Of a stretch of DNA of 64,000 bases, positions 53,012-61,355 are shown piece by piece. The DNA comes from CAYNRE01 sp964399535 (GTDB lineage Bacteria; Planctomycetota; Planctomycetia; Pirellulales; CAYNRE01), in the NCBI GenBank assembly GCA_964399535.1, contig CAYNRE010000005.1, positions 744,001-808,000 of the forward strand. The letters are read 5' to 3'. Position numbers and translations under genes: made by a program. The notes below the pieces were generated by a model. It was given only the letters and a program-made list of their open reading frames with translations, ran no database searches and was not told the origin of the DNA. The stretch's first letter is position 1. The number at the start of each line of letters is the position of its first letter.

Positions 53012-53066
53012 GGGCGGTCGACCGCGGGATCAAGAAGGGGGTGGGCGACTCGTGGCCAAAAAAAAA

Positions 53067-53096
53067 GGTCGGCCCTTCCCGAGGGAAGGGCCGACC
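53067..53096 (-). terminator. Strong intrinsic terminator of the Cys/His-rich gene
   Basis: A perfect 14-base stem (GGTCGGCCCTTCCC / GGGAAGGGCCGACC, loop GA). On the minus strand it is followed by nine Ts. It lies 77 bases past the stop of the minus-strand gene at 53174. Confidence 0.92.
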
Positions 53097-53173
53097 CAGT
53101 TTAGCCGTTTCCTCTTAGCCGAGCCTCAGGGTTGGCTCGACGTGCGAGGGGCCGAGGCGAGTTCGATTCGCCA

Positions 53174-53632
53174 CTAGTTGCGGAAAGCGACGGCGCTGTA
53201 GCCGAAGCCGTTGTTCAGGCTGGCAGCGGGAGCCGGTTCCTCAGCGGGAGCCGGAGCGTCACCCTCGGCCGGAGCCGGGGCGTCCTCGCCACCGCAATCG
53301 CCACCGCAGCTACCGCTGCAGGGGCAAACGCTGTGGCAGCCGTGGCAACGACCATGGCAACGACCGTGGCAACGGCCGTGGCAACGACGACCATGGCAAC
53401 GACGGCCATGGCAACGACCGTGGCACCGACGACCATGGCAGCGACCACTGCAGCTGCAGTCGTCGCCACTGCACGAGCAATCATCACCGCTGCAACCATC
53501 GCAGGCGCCACTGCAATCGCAGGCACCGCGGCAGCCGTGACCGGCCTGAGCCTTCTTAGTCTCACCGCCCAACAGGGCGATTCCAACGATCGCGAAGAAA
53601 ATCGCGACACCCAACACCAACGTACGATTCAT
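53174..53632 (-). CDS. Secreted Cys/His/Gly-rich repeat protein
   Basis: A 152-residue protein. A signal peptide (MNRTLVLGVAIFFAIVGIAL) is followed by a section with 22 cysteines: paired DDCSCSG units, then about eight CHGR units in which Cys, His, Gly and Arg alternate, then CPCSGSCGGDCGG. The C-terminus is Ala/Pro/Glu-rich and ends in a hydrophobic tail. The start has GGAGG 8 bases upstream. A metal-binding or structural wall protein is a reasonable inference; no family was recognised. The repeats are so regular that the DNA shows a 9-12-base periodicity. Confidence 0.82.
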   Translation of the reverse strand: MNRTLVLGVAIFFAIVGIALLGGETKKAQAGHGCRGACDCSGACDGCSGDDCSCSGDDCSCSGRCHGRRCHGRCHGRRCHGRRCHGRCHGRCHGRCHGCHSVCPCSGSCGGDCGGEDAPAPAEGDAPAPAEEPAPAASLNNGFGYSAVAFRN

Positions 53633-54177
53633 CCTCGAATCCTCCCAACTTGCAGGTACCGTAGCGTAAGGAGTTCCCAGAACCTGAGACGCCGCCAGTC
53701 CAAACCCGTCCACCCCCCGCCGACGGCGCCAAGAGGTAACGTCTCCGTGGTTCACCCATGCGGCTGCACGACGCGACCCCAAAGGTTCCCTGTGTTAGCC
53801 TTTGCGGGTTACGTAGCTTGCAGGTACTACACAGGCTAGGTCGCTTAAATTAGCACGGTGGGGATGCTTGTCAAGCATCCGAGCCGATAGAATACAGCCC
53901 TTGGGTAGTTTGGCTAACCACGGGCGATTCGCTCGGCTCCAGGTGGGTCTGGAAGGCTGGCTGGAAAAATCTAGACCACGATTGCGCGCAAGGTCGCGAC
54001 GCGGATCGAAATTTTTCCCCTGACACCCCCGACCCGCGACCCAACAACCGGCGCAACGTGCACACTCCAATGCACTTGACGCCAGCGACTTTGCCTGCCG
54101 CGAAAAGCGCAGGCGTGGTAGCGATCGTGACACCCTCGGTCGATCGCCGGAGATGGCCGCTCAGAGACCGGCGAGAA
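53633..54177. other. Intergenic, 545 bases
   Basis: Upstream of the Cys/His-rich gene. An 11-base direct repeat CTTGCAGGTAC occurs at about 53650 and 53818. Nothing else was recognised. Confidence 0.35.
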
Positions 54178-54795
54178 CTACCGGGTGCGGGTCGGCGAGG
54201 CGGCCGGCTGCTGCGCTTGCAGCGGAGGGGTCTCCTCCACCGGGCTGCCCACCGGCTGGCCGGCACGACGCATCATTTCCTGCTCAGCCAAGCGCTGCTT
54301 GCGGAGCATATCGTCGGGGTCTTCGAAGTTCAGAAATAGCGGCGGCTGATCCTCGAACAGCTTGGTCCCCATGCCCGCGATGCGCCAACCTTCGGGCTCT
54401 TGCCGCAGAATCCACACGATCTGATCGGTGTGAGGTTGGCCGTTTTCGTCCAGATCGGTCCAACTGCTGGCCACGTGCGCAGCGTCGGCGGCCACCTGTT
54501 CGGCTTCACCAACCTGAAAGCTCGCGGTGTCGCTGCCCGGGGGGGCTACCACCAGTTCACGCTCCGCGGTTTTCTGGCGGGCGGTGGGGGTCAAAAACAG
54601 CGCCACCGTTTTGTCATCGCCCACCCGGACCGCCTCTAGAAACTTGGCGACCGCCTGGCTCGGTTTCAACCCGTCGGGTTTAGTCGCGGCAGCGGCCTGC
54701 GTGGCTGTTGCTTGAGGGGCGGGCGATTCCGAGCTGCCGCAGCCGGCGACCCCAAGCAATCCCGCGACCAACGCTAGCCGATAGCATCCGTGCAT
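54178..54795 (-). CDS. Predicted lipoprotein
   Basis: A 205-residue lipoprotein with lipobox LLGVAGC at about residues 13-19. The central region (SQAVAKFLEAVRVGDDKTVALFLTP, WRIAGMGT) resembles a small NTF2-like/DUF4878 domain, a fold often found in periplasmic lipoproteins; this is a tentative match. The C-terminal 40 residues are Gln/Pro-rich. Function unknown. Confidence 0.75.
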   Translation of the reverse strand: MHGCYRLALVAGLLGVAGCGSSESPAPQATATQAAAATKPDGLKPSQAVAKFLEAVRVGDDKTVALFLTPTARQKTAERELVVAPPGSDTASFQVGEAEQVAADAAHVASSWTDLDENGQPHTDQIVWILRQEPEGWRIAGMGTKLFEDQPPLFLNFEDPDDMLRKQRLAEQEMMRRAGQPVGSPVEETPPLQAQQPAASPTRTR

Positions 54796-55100
54796 GGCGG
54801 CGAATCTCCTCCGATCCTGGGCTCAATCATCCGTTGCGCCGGCCGGCAGACCGGTTCCTCCCGGCGGGCTCGTGCGCCACCGAGCGGGCCACACGAGGGG
54901 CGGGAGTGTGGCAAGATCGGGCCCTGGCGTCAAGAGAACCTCGGTCTTCGAGCCGGGCCATCGTGCCACCCGAAGGGCGACTTGGACCACGGCCAGACAA
55001 GTTCGCTATACTCGCTTGTCAACCCAATTTGGCTCGATACCGCTCGATCGGAAGTGCCGGCCTGGCGGTTTAGTGGTTTCCCGCGAAGGAGCTAGGGGCA
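54796..55100. other. Divergent intergenic region
   Basis: 305 bases between the lipoprotein gene and the BshB1-like gene. AAGGAG lies just ahead of the latter. No other feature was seen. Confidence 0.4.
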
Positions 55101-55787
55101 ATGCTCGACGTACTGATCGTGGCCCCCCACCCGGACGATGCCGAACTGGGAATGGGGGGCGCCATTGTCCAGTTGGTCGCCTCCGGACGCCGAGTGGGAG
55201 TGCTCGACCTGACCAGCGGCGAGCCCACCCCCCACGGCAGCCTGGAAATTCGCGCCCGCGAGACGGCCGCCGCCAGCCAAACGCTGGGCTTAACCTGGCG
55301 CGAGAACTTGGGCCTGGTCAATCGCAGCCTGGAACCCACGCTCGAGGCCCGGCGCCGCCTGGCTGGCGTCATTCGCCAGCAGCGGCCCCGCTGGTTGTTC
55401 GCCCCGTATTGGGTCGACGCCCACCCCGACCACGTGGCGGCGACCGAGCTCGTCGAGGCTGCCCGGTTCTGGGCCAAGCTTTCCAAGAGCGACTTGCCGG
55501 GCGACCCGCACCACCCCGAACGAATTTGGTACTACAACTGCATTCATCTGCGGCAGATGGTCCCCCCCTCATTCGTGCTGGATATCAGCAGCCAGTGGCA
55601 ACAAAAGCTGGCGGCGATCTCGTGTTTTCACAGCCAGTTCGTCGCCGGACGAACTACCCAACCCACGTTTCTCGAGCAGTTCACGGCACAGGCCGCCACC
55701 TGGGGTTGGTCGATCGGCCGCGCCTTTGGCGAGCCCTACTACAGCCGCGAGCCCGTTGGGCTGGCGGGACTGAGCGAGCTGGTCTAG
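55101..55787 (+). CDS. bshB1: PIG-L deacetylase, BshB1-like
   Basis: A 228-residue zinc deacetylase of the LmbE/PIG-L family. The metal and catalytic motif is PHPDDAELG, with the second metal His in DAHPDHVAAT. The length and the sequence around TSGEPTPHGS and YYNCIHLRQ match BshB1, which deacetylates GlcNAc-malate in bacillithiol synthesis. No bshA or bshC is in the window, so another GlcNAc-conjugate substrate is possible. Confidence 0.85.
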   Translation: MLDVLIVAPHPDDAELGMGGAIVQLVASGRRVGVLDLTSGEPTPHGSLEIRARETAAASQTLGLTWRENLGLVNRSLEPTLEARRRLAGVIRQQRPRWLFAPYWVDAHPDHVAATELVEAARFWAKLSKSDLPGDPHHPERIWYYNCIHLRQMVPPSFVLDISSQWQQKLAAISCFHSQFVAGRTTQPTFLEQFTAQAATWGWSIGRAFGEPYYSREPVGLAGLSELV

Positions 55788-56275
55788 CCGTCCGTTGCAA
55801 CGAACCCTCGGGGCATTTTTCAACCTTGCCAAGCGGCGAGCCAAGCTCGTCGCGGCTCGCAGAGGAACGACTTACGTCGTCATTTTGCGATCGCATTCCG
55901 GCGATCCTGCGGCCCATTGAAAACTTCAACGCGCTGCTAGCTGCCCCCTTGGGCTCGTTCCGCGTTCTTTGGCCGCTGGCCGCGAGGCAGGGGCGCCGAA
56001 TGGCGTTCCCTCGGGGCCGTTTGGTTTAGGTTTTCCGCTTGGCGCCCCCGTCGGGTGGTAGGTCGACTGACGGCTCGCACGCCATCGTAGGGGCCCGGCA
56101 CCCCCGTTCCTGGCGGCCGGTTCGACGGGCGAATTTTGGGGGGTCTTTTCCCCCGGCAAGCTGGAGAAACTTTGCCGGTTGTGCCGATAAAAGCGCCGCT
56201 ACGTCTTCGGACCGAGCTGGGAAATGGCAACCCGGCGCGGAGACGAAATCTGGGCAGCGCGGAACCGGCCCTTCC
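55788..56275. other. Intergenic, 488 bases
   Basis: Between the deacetylase gene and the lipoprotein gene. Long open frames cross it but code for unstructured Arg/Pro-rich sequence and no gene was accepted. Confidence 0.35.
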
Positions 56276-57262
56276 ATGCGTTTTCGACGGCAACTTGCGA
56301 CGCTCGCTTGCCTGCTGGCCGTGCTGCCGGCCGGCTGCATTCGGCTGCCGGTGCCGTACAACCGCCCCAGCGTCCATAACCCGTTTCCGCAACTGGCGCG
56401 GGTGGCGGTGGCCCCGTTTTTCAATCTGACGACCGAAGTCTCGGTCGACGGACGGCAGTTTGGCCTGGCCTACTACAACGAACTGCAACAGGTGCCGGGG
56501 TTCGAGGTGGTACCGGTCGGAGTCGTCGAGCAGCAGATGAAGCTGCACGAGATTTCGCTGAACAGCCCCTCCGAGGCCCGCAAGCTGGCGCAGATTCTGG
56601 GCGTCGATGCCATCGTGGTGGGAGCTGTTACCGACTTCGATTCGTACTACCCGCCGCGATGCGGTTTGCAAGTGGAGTGGTACGCGGCCAACCCGTGTTT
56701 CCACCCGATTCCGCCCGGCTATGGCCTGCCGTGGGGCACCCCGGAAGAAGAAGAGATTCCGCAGCCGCTGATTTTCGAAGCGGAGATGGCGCTGGCCCGG
56801 GCCCAGCTAGCGACGAAATCGCCCCCATACGAGCCGCAGCCGGTGACGATGCCCGAGCGCTGGCCCGCCGAGGAAATGCCCACCAGCAGCGCCGAAGGGG
56901 AAGCGATCTCGTATCAGGAACCGGTCGCCGCGCCGCCGGGCTCGCCGGAACCCGCCTGGCCCGACCCGCGCGATTTAATTCCCCCGGGGCCCGAATGTCC
57001 GGCCGACGATTGCCAGCCGAGCGAGAAGCCGGTGCTGGTGCATACGCGAAGCTTTAACGGTCATGACAGTCGTTTCACCGAGGCGCTGAAGTCGTACCTG
57101 ATTTTCCGCGACGACCTGAGATTTGGGGGCTGGCAGGCCTATCTGTCGCGGAGCGACGACTTTATCCGCTTCTGCTGCCACGTGCACATCGCCGAGATGC
57201 TCACGGCTCGCGGCGGAGCCGGAGAAAGCCAAGTGGTGTGGCGGGTACCCGAGAGCCGATAA
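56276..57262 (+). CDS. CsgG/LptE-like lipoprotein
   Basis: A 328-residue lipoprotein with lipobox VLPAGC after a signal peptide. The N-terminal domain (VAVAPFFNLTTEVSVDG, LNSPSEARKLAQILGVDAIVVGAVTDF) resembles the CsgG-like/GNA1162 fold of periplasmic lipoproteins that assemble outer-membrane structures. A long acidic linker follows (about residues 160-260), then a second small domain. Function unknown. Confidence 0.72.
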   Translation: MRFRRQLATLACLLAVLPAGCIRLPVPYNRPSVHNPFPQLARVAVAPFFNLTTEVSVDGRQFGLAYYNELQQVPGFEVVPVGVVEQQMKLHEISLNSPSEARKLAQILGVDAIVVGAVTDFDSYYPPRCGLQVEWYAANPCFHPIPPGYGLPWGTPEEEEIPQPLIFEAEMALARAQLATKSPPYEPQPVTMPERWPAEEMPTSSAEGEAISYQEPVAAPPGSPEPAWPDPRDLIPPGPECPADDCQPSEKPVLVHTRSFNGHDSRFTEALKSYLIFRDDLRFGGWQAYLSRSDDFIRFCCHVHIAEMLTARGGAGESQVVWRVPESR

Positions 57263-57354
57263 CACGGAAGGCCGCATTTGGCGGCACACGCCGGAGCCCG
57301 GTCTAGGGGCTCCTTCCCCTACACGCCCAGCGCTGCCCCAGGAGGGTTTTGGTC

Positions 57355-57594
57355 GTGAGTCAAGACATTAACGTGCTCGCCCTGGTCAAAGGCAGCGAGC
57401 GGTACGTTTTCTTGTACGACGACTCCAGCCGGGCGGAAACGTTGCGAGTGTTGGGTCGGTTCGCCTCGAACGCCGACCTGAGCTTCACCTGGTACGACGC
57501 GGCCGTGCTGAGCCAAAAGATTCGCCAAGAGGCTCAGCGCCCCGCCACGCGGCAGCGGTTCGATCTGCCCCTGGCGAGCGACCGCGAAGACTAG
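57355..57594 (+). CDS. Small conserved-looking protein upstream of xer
   Basis: A 79-residue protein from a GTG with GGAGGG 8 bases upstream. The sequence INVLALVKGSERYVFLYDD followed by LRVLGRFASNADLSFTWYD looks like a compact alpha/beta domain; no family was recognised. It lies 70 bases ahead of the Xer gene. Confidence 0.65.
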   Translation: MSQDINVLALVKGSERYVFLYDDSSRAETLRVLGRFASNADLSFTWYDAAVLSQKIRQEAQRPATRQRFDLPLASDRED

Positions 57595-57664
57595 TTGCTC
57601 GCGCAAGCCGTCGGTCTGCCTGTCACAGGACCGCGGTGGTTTGACCCGCGTGGGATCGACGCGT

Positions 57665-58678
57665 ATGGCCCGCACCGCGCCTCGCTCGGACCAAGCGGAA
57701 CGGTCGCCCGAGCCGGGCGGCGCGAAACCGCTCTCGCTTTCCGAGGCGGCCGAGCGATTCCTGAAGTATCTGCGGGTCGAGAAGAACGCCTCGCCGCTGA
57801 CGCTGAAGAGCTATCGCGAGGATCTGGCCGCCCTGCTGGAGTACCTTGCAGAGCAGCCCGCCGGCTGCCCCACCGCCGCGAGCCTGCAAACCTTGCACCT
57901 GCGCGGATACCTGGGGTACCTGCACGGCGCGGGCTACGCCCCGACCACCATTGCCCGCCGGCTGGCCTCGCTCCGCAGCCTGCTCAAGTTCGGCCAGCGC
58001 GAGGGGTGGGCCCAGGGCAATGCGGCCAAGCCCTTGCGCAATCCGCGGCGGGGTCGGGGACTGCCCCATTTCCTGACTGCCGAGGAGATCACCCGGCTGC
58101 TCGGCGCCCCCCAGGGGAGCGCCCCCCTGGCCCTCCGCGATCGGGCCATGCTCGAGACCATGTACTCGGCCGGGCTGCGCGTCAGCGAACTGGTGGGGCT
58201 CAACGACGGCGACCTCGACTTTCACGACGGGGTCATTACCGTACGCGGCAAGGGGCGGCGCGAGCGCAAGGCGCTATTGGGGCGTTACGCGGTCGGCGCG
58301 CTGAAGGCATACCTGGCCGTGCGCAAACTGGCGCCGCCAATCAGCGACCCTCGCTTGGCGCCGGTGTTCGTCAACCGCTTTGGCAAGCGCTTGACCACGC
58401 GCAGCGTGGGCCGGTTGTTGGAAAAGTACCTGGCCGAAACCGGGCTCGACCGGCGAACGACCCCCCACACCTTGCGACACAGTTTCGCCACGCACCTGCT
58501 CGATCGCGGGGCCGACATCCGCAGCGTGCAAGAAATGCTCGGGCACAAGAGCCTGACCACCACGCAGATCTACACCCACGTTACTACCGCGCGGATGAAA
58601 GATGTTTACGAGCGGGCCCACCCCCGCGGCGGAGCCAGCCGAACGGCGCGCGCGGCAACTCGGCCACCGAGCAAATAG
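57665..58678 (+). CDS. xerC: Tyrosine recombinase XerC/XerD
   Basis: A 337-residue site-specific recombinase with all catalytic residues: Arg172 (SAGLRVSEL), Lys196 (VRGKGRRER), His268 and Arg271 (HTLRHSFATH), His294 (LGHKSL) and Tyr303 (QIYTHV). The N-terminal core-binding domain (SYREDLAALLEYL) is present. Xer proteins resolve chromosome dimers at dif; whether this is XerC or XerD cannot be decided here. No phage genes are nearby, so it looks like the housekeeping enzyme. Confidence 0.93.
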   Translation: MARTAPRSDQAERSPEPGGAKPLSLSEAAERFLKYLRVEKNASPLTLKSYREDLAALLEYLAEQPAGCPTAASLQTLHLRGYLGYLHGAGYAPTTIARRLASLRSLLKFGQREGWAQGNAAKPLRNPRRGRGLPHFLTAEEITRLLGAPQGSAPLALRDRAMLETMYSAGLRVSELVGLNDGDLDFHDGVITVRGKGRRERKALLGRYAVGALKAYLAVRKLAPPISDPRLAPVFVNRFGKRLTTRSVGRLLEKYLAETGLDRRTTPHTLRHSFATHLLDRGADIRSVQEMLGHKSLTTTQIYTHVTTARMKDVYERAHPRGGASRTARAATRPPSK

Positions 58679-58699
58679 CGCCCCCCCGGCGGGAGTCTG

Positions 58700-60823
58700 C
58701 TACGGCGCCGTTGTGAGCGTAACGACCGACTCCTGGTTGGCGACCAGTTCCGAGGGGAAGAACCAGGCCGGCTTGAATTTTCCGGCCACGTACAGGGGTA
58801 GTTGATCGGCGAAGTGGGGCGACCGGGGGTCGGCGCTGATCCCATAGGGCAAGCAGCTAATGGCCTGGGTCTCGCCCGAGAAATCGACGATCATGCCGTA
58901 GCTCGATCCGCTGGCCAGGTAGCGGCGGCCCTCTTGAATGGGCCCACCCGAGGGGCGCAGGGCGGCGCCGATCGTCTCGCGTCCGCCTTTGGTTTTGTGA
59001 ACGCCGCAGCCGGCGACCCCCATTTCAATTTCGCCGCGGCGGACCCGGCTGAACTCGCTCCAGGGCGCGTCGAGCGTCCCGAACACTTCGAGAAAATCGC
59101 TGCTCACGGCGGCCGCCCGCTGCACCGCCTTGGCGCCGTCGGCCGAACGGACCGCCTGGACCAGTTCGTCGTCGAGCCAAAGGTGCACGAACAGGGCCGC
59201 GCCGCGCGAGTCGAGATCGGTGCGGAAATTCCAGGGCTCGAGCACGTCGGCGACCTTCCGGGCCGCCACTTCGGCGGACGAATCCCCCTGGGCGCTGGCG
59301 CGCAATAGTTGGACCAGCTCGCCGGCATGTTGCTGGCCGGCTTCCAGACGGGTATCGACGGCGTAAACGTGCATGTCTTCCCAGGAGATGCTGGCATCGG
59401 CCGCCAGCAACTCGGCCAGGCGGCGCCACCGGCTGTTGGCTTGCTGCCCCATCTGGTAGGGCAGGAACTGATCGGGGCGCGGGGCCCCCTCGGGCGTTAC
59501 GTTTTGAGGGCCGCTGTTGGTATTGAGCAAGTAGCCGCTGTTGGGGTTTCGCACCTGGGGCAATTCGTCGAGGGTGTGGAACCCCTGCCAGCGAGCCCAG
59601 GCCTCGTGGCCGGGGCGGGGCTGATGGCTGTCGATGCGCACATCGCGGCGCGGCACCCGCCCGTTCGACACGTAGAAGATATCGCCGGCCGTGTCGGCAT
59701 ACACGATGTTGAACATCGGCAGCCCCAAGGTTTTCAGCGACTCGCGAAACTCGTCCACGTTCTTGGCGCGGGCCATGCGGTCGAGCTGTCGCACCCGGCC
59801 CGAGCTGGCCGCCAGCGGCAGGGCGAACACGTAGGCCTTTCCGTCGCGCTCGGTCATCACCGGCCCGATCTCGGTGCGGCGCGCGGTCTGCTTGCGCTCG
59901 ACCATTCCTTTCGGGCCGGACAGGAGGTACACCTCTTCCGATTCCTCAAACTCCTGCCAACCGTTCAGGCCGCGGTACTGGGCCGGGTTTTCGGGGTTGA
60001 TATCGAACACGAACACGTCGCCCAGGTCGGGCGCGTTAACAGTCATGCACCAGGCGCTATGCGGCGTGCGCCCCATGCTTACGTAGGGGGAACCGTAGAA
60101 ACAGGCGCCCATGACATTGATGCCCGGCCCCACCAGGTGCATTTCGTACCAACGAAAAAAGCCCGAGTGCGGCAAGTGCGGGTCCATCGACAGCAGGGCG
60201 GCGCCGGTCGCCGAGCGCCCCGGAGCGATGGCGAATTGGTTGGAACCGAACGTGATTTCGCGCGGATTGGGTAGGGCTTCGAGCGCGCCGATTTTGATGC
60301 CGACCGTGGCCAGATCGTCGCGGCAGTGCGATACGCAGAATAGCGCGTCGACGTACATGGCAAACGACAGCACCTGGTCGGCCGAGACCGACTGGATCCA
60401 ATCGGGCGCCTGGTCTCGATGCGTGGCAAGATACGCATTCACCCCGGCGCAAAAAGCATCGAGCGGACGGCGCTCGTCCTCGGGCAGGGCCGCGTAGGCC
60501 TCGCGCGAGCGGCGGGGAATTTCAAACAATCGCATCAGGTGATCGAAAATGAGCTGCGGAAAACCTTCCCGCTCGGCCGCCCGCCCCTGGCCGCGGAGCA
60601 GGTTGATCGCCAGGTTCTCGAGCTGATCTTCGGCCTGGGCATAGCCGGCACCGTAGAGCAAGCTCCACTCGTCGGCGGCGATCACGTGTGGAACGCCAAA
60701 CCGATCGCGCAGAATCTTCACCTGGCCCGCCGCGGGCGGGGCGTAGTCGTCGAGCGTGACCTCGGCCGCGGTGGCCAGTGAGCCGGAAAACACGACTAGC
60801 GCCGCCCATAGAATCCTGCGCAT
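58700..60823 (-). CDS. Penicillin-acylase-family (Ntn) hydrolase
   Basis: A 707-residue periplasmic enzyme that is normally self-cleaved into two subunits. A signal peptide is followed by the alpha-subunit, and the beta-subunit would start at Ser194 in TFGSNQFAIAPG, where GSN is the Ntn nucleophile motif, with LLSMDPHL after it. The family includes penicillin G acylases and AHL acylases that cut quorum signals; the substrate is not readable. The start at 60823 has GGAGAGG upstream. Confidence 0.92.
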   Translation of the reverse strand: MRRILWAALVVFSGSLATAAEVTLDDYAPPAAGQVKILRDRFGVPHVIAADEWSLLYGAGYAQAEDQLENLAINLLRGQGRAAEREGFPQLIFDHLMRLFEIPRRSREAYAALPEDERRPLDAFCAGVNAYLATHRDQAPDWIQSVSADQVLSFAMYVDALFCVSHCRDDLATVGIKIGALEALPNPREITFGSNQFAIAPGRSATGAALLSMDPHLPHSGFFRWYEMHLVGPGINVMGACFYGSPYVSMGRTPHSAWCMTVNAPDLGDVFVFDINPENPAQYRGLNGWQEFEESEEVYLLSGPKGMVERKQTARRTEIGPVMTERDGKAYVFALPLAASSGRVRQLDRMARAKNVDEFRESLKTLGLPMFNIVYADTAGDIFYVSNGRVPRRDVRIDSHQPRPGHEAWARWQGFHTLDELPQVRNPNSGYLLNTNSGPQNVTPEGAPRPDQFLPYQMGQQANSRWRRLAELLAADASISWEDMHVYAVDTRLEAGQQHAGELVQLLRASAQGDSSAEVAARKVADVLEPWNFRTDLDSRGAALFVHLWLDDELVQAVRSADGAKAVQRAAAVSSDFLEVFGTLDAPWSEFSRVRRGEIEMGVAGCGVHKTKGGRETIGAALRPSGGPIQEGRRYLASGSSYGMIVDFSGETQAISCLPYGISADPRSPHFADQLPLYVAGKFKPAWFFPSELVANQESVVTLTTAP

Positions 60824-61355
60824 GGACACCTCTCCTCGAAGTCTTCCCGACGTCGCCCCCCCCGAGATCTTCCCCCCCGTGAGCAAGTGCTCGGGCTGCC
60901 TATCTTCCGACACGCGGCGCGGCGGGTCAAACAGCGGTCGGGAGCCGGTGAATCCGTCCGGCGTTTTCTCCGGATTGCGCGAATCGATTGCCTTCGCGTT
61001 CCGAGTTCAGCGCTTACCGCCGCCAAGGCCCCGGCATGCCTCGGCGATTGCCGGCTCGGGTCGCGAAGCGCTTGCGCACCGCCCGTGGTGAAATTGGGAT
61101 CGCCGCCCGAAGGTATCGGCGAATGACCAATGGCAGATAGCGGCGCAGGGCCCGAACGACCCGACCGCGCAGCGAGCGATTGTTGCGCGCGGCGACCGTG
61201 GGCGGGGAAAGGGGTCGCCTGCACGATGCCGCAAAAATGCCCTGATTTTATGGGGAGAAATCGTTTCACCCACCCCAGTGGTGGTGATTAGAATCGCACA
61301 GGTTTCAAAACCAGCGCTGCCGCTCGCATTGGCATCTTTGACGAGGAGTTCCTTC
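60824..61355. other. Divergent intergenic region
   Basis: 532 bases between the acylase and the second surface-protein gene. An A/T-richer section at about 61240-61300 is a candidate promoter. No gene or RNA was recognised. Confidence 0.4.

Noticed and set aside
53174..53540. Periodic repeats resembling a CRISPR array
   Set aside because: The periodicity is 9-12 bases and comes from coding Cys-His-Gly-Arg units. There are no 20-40-base repeats with unique spacers and no cas genes.
57665..58678. Xer recombinase as a sign of a mobile element
   Set aside because: No phage or transposition genes, attachment repeats or tRNA neighbour were seen; it looks like the housekeeping enzyme.
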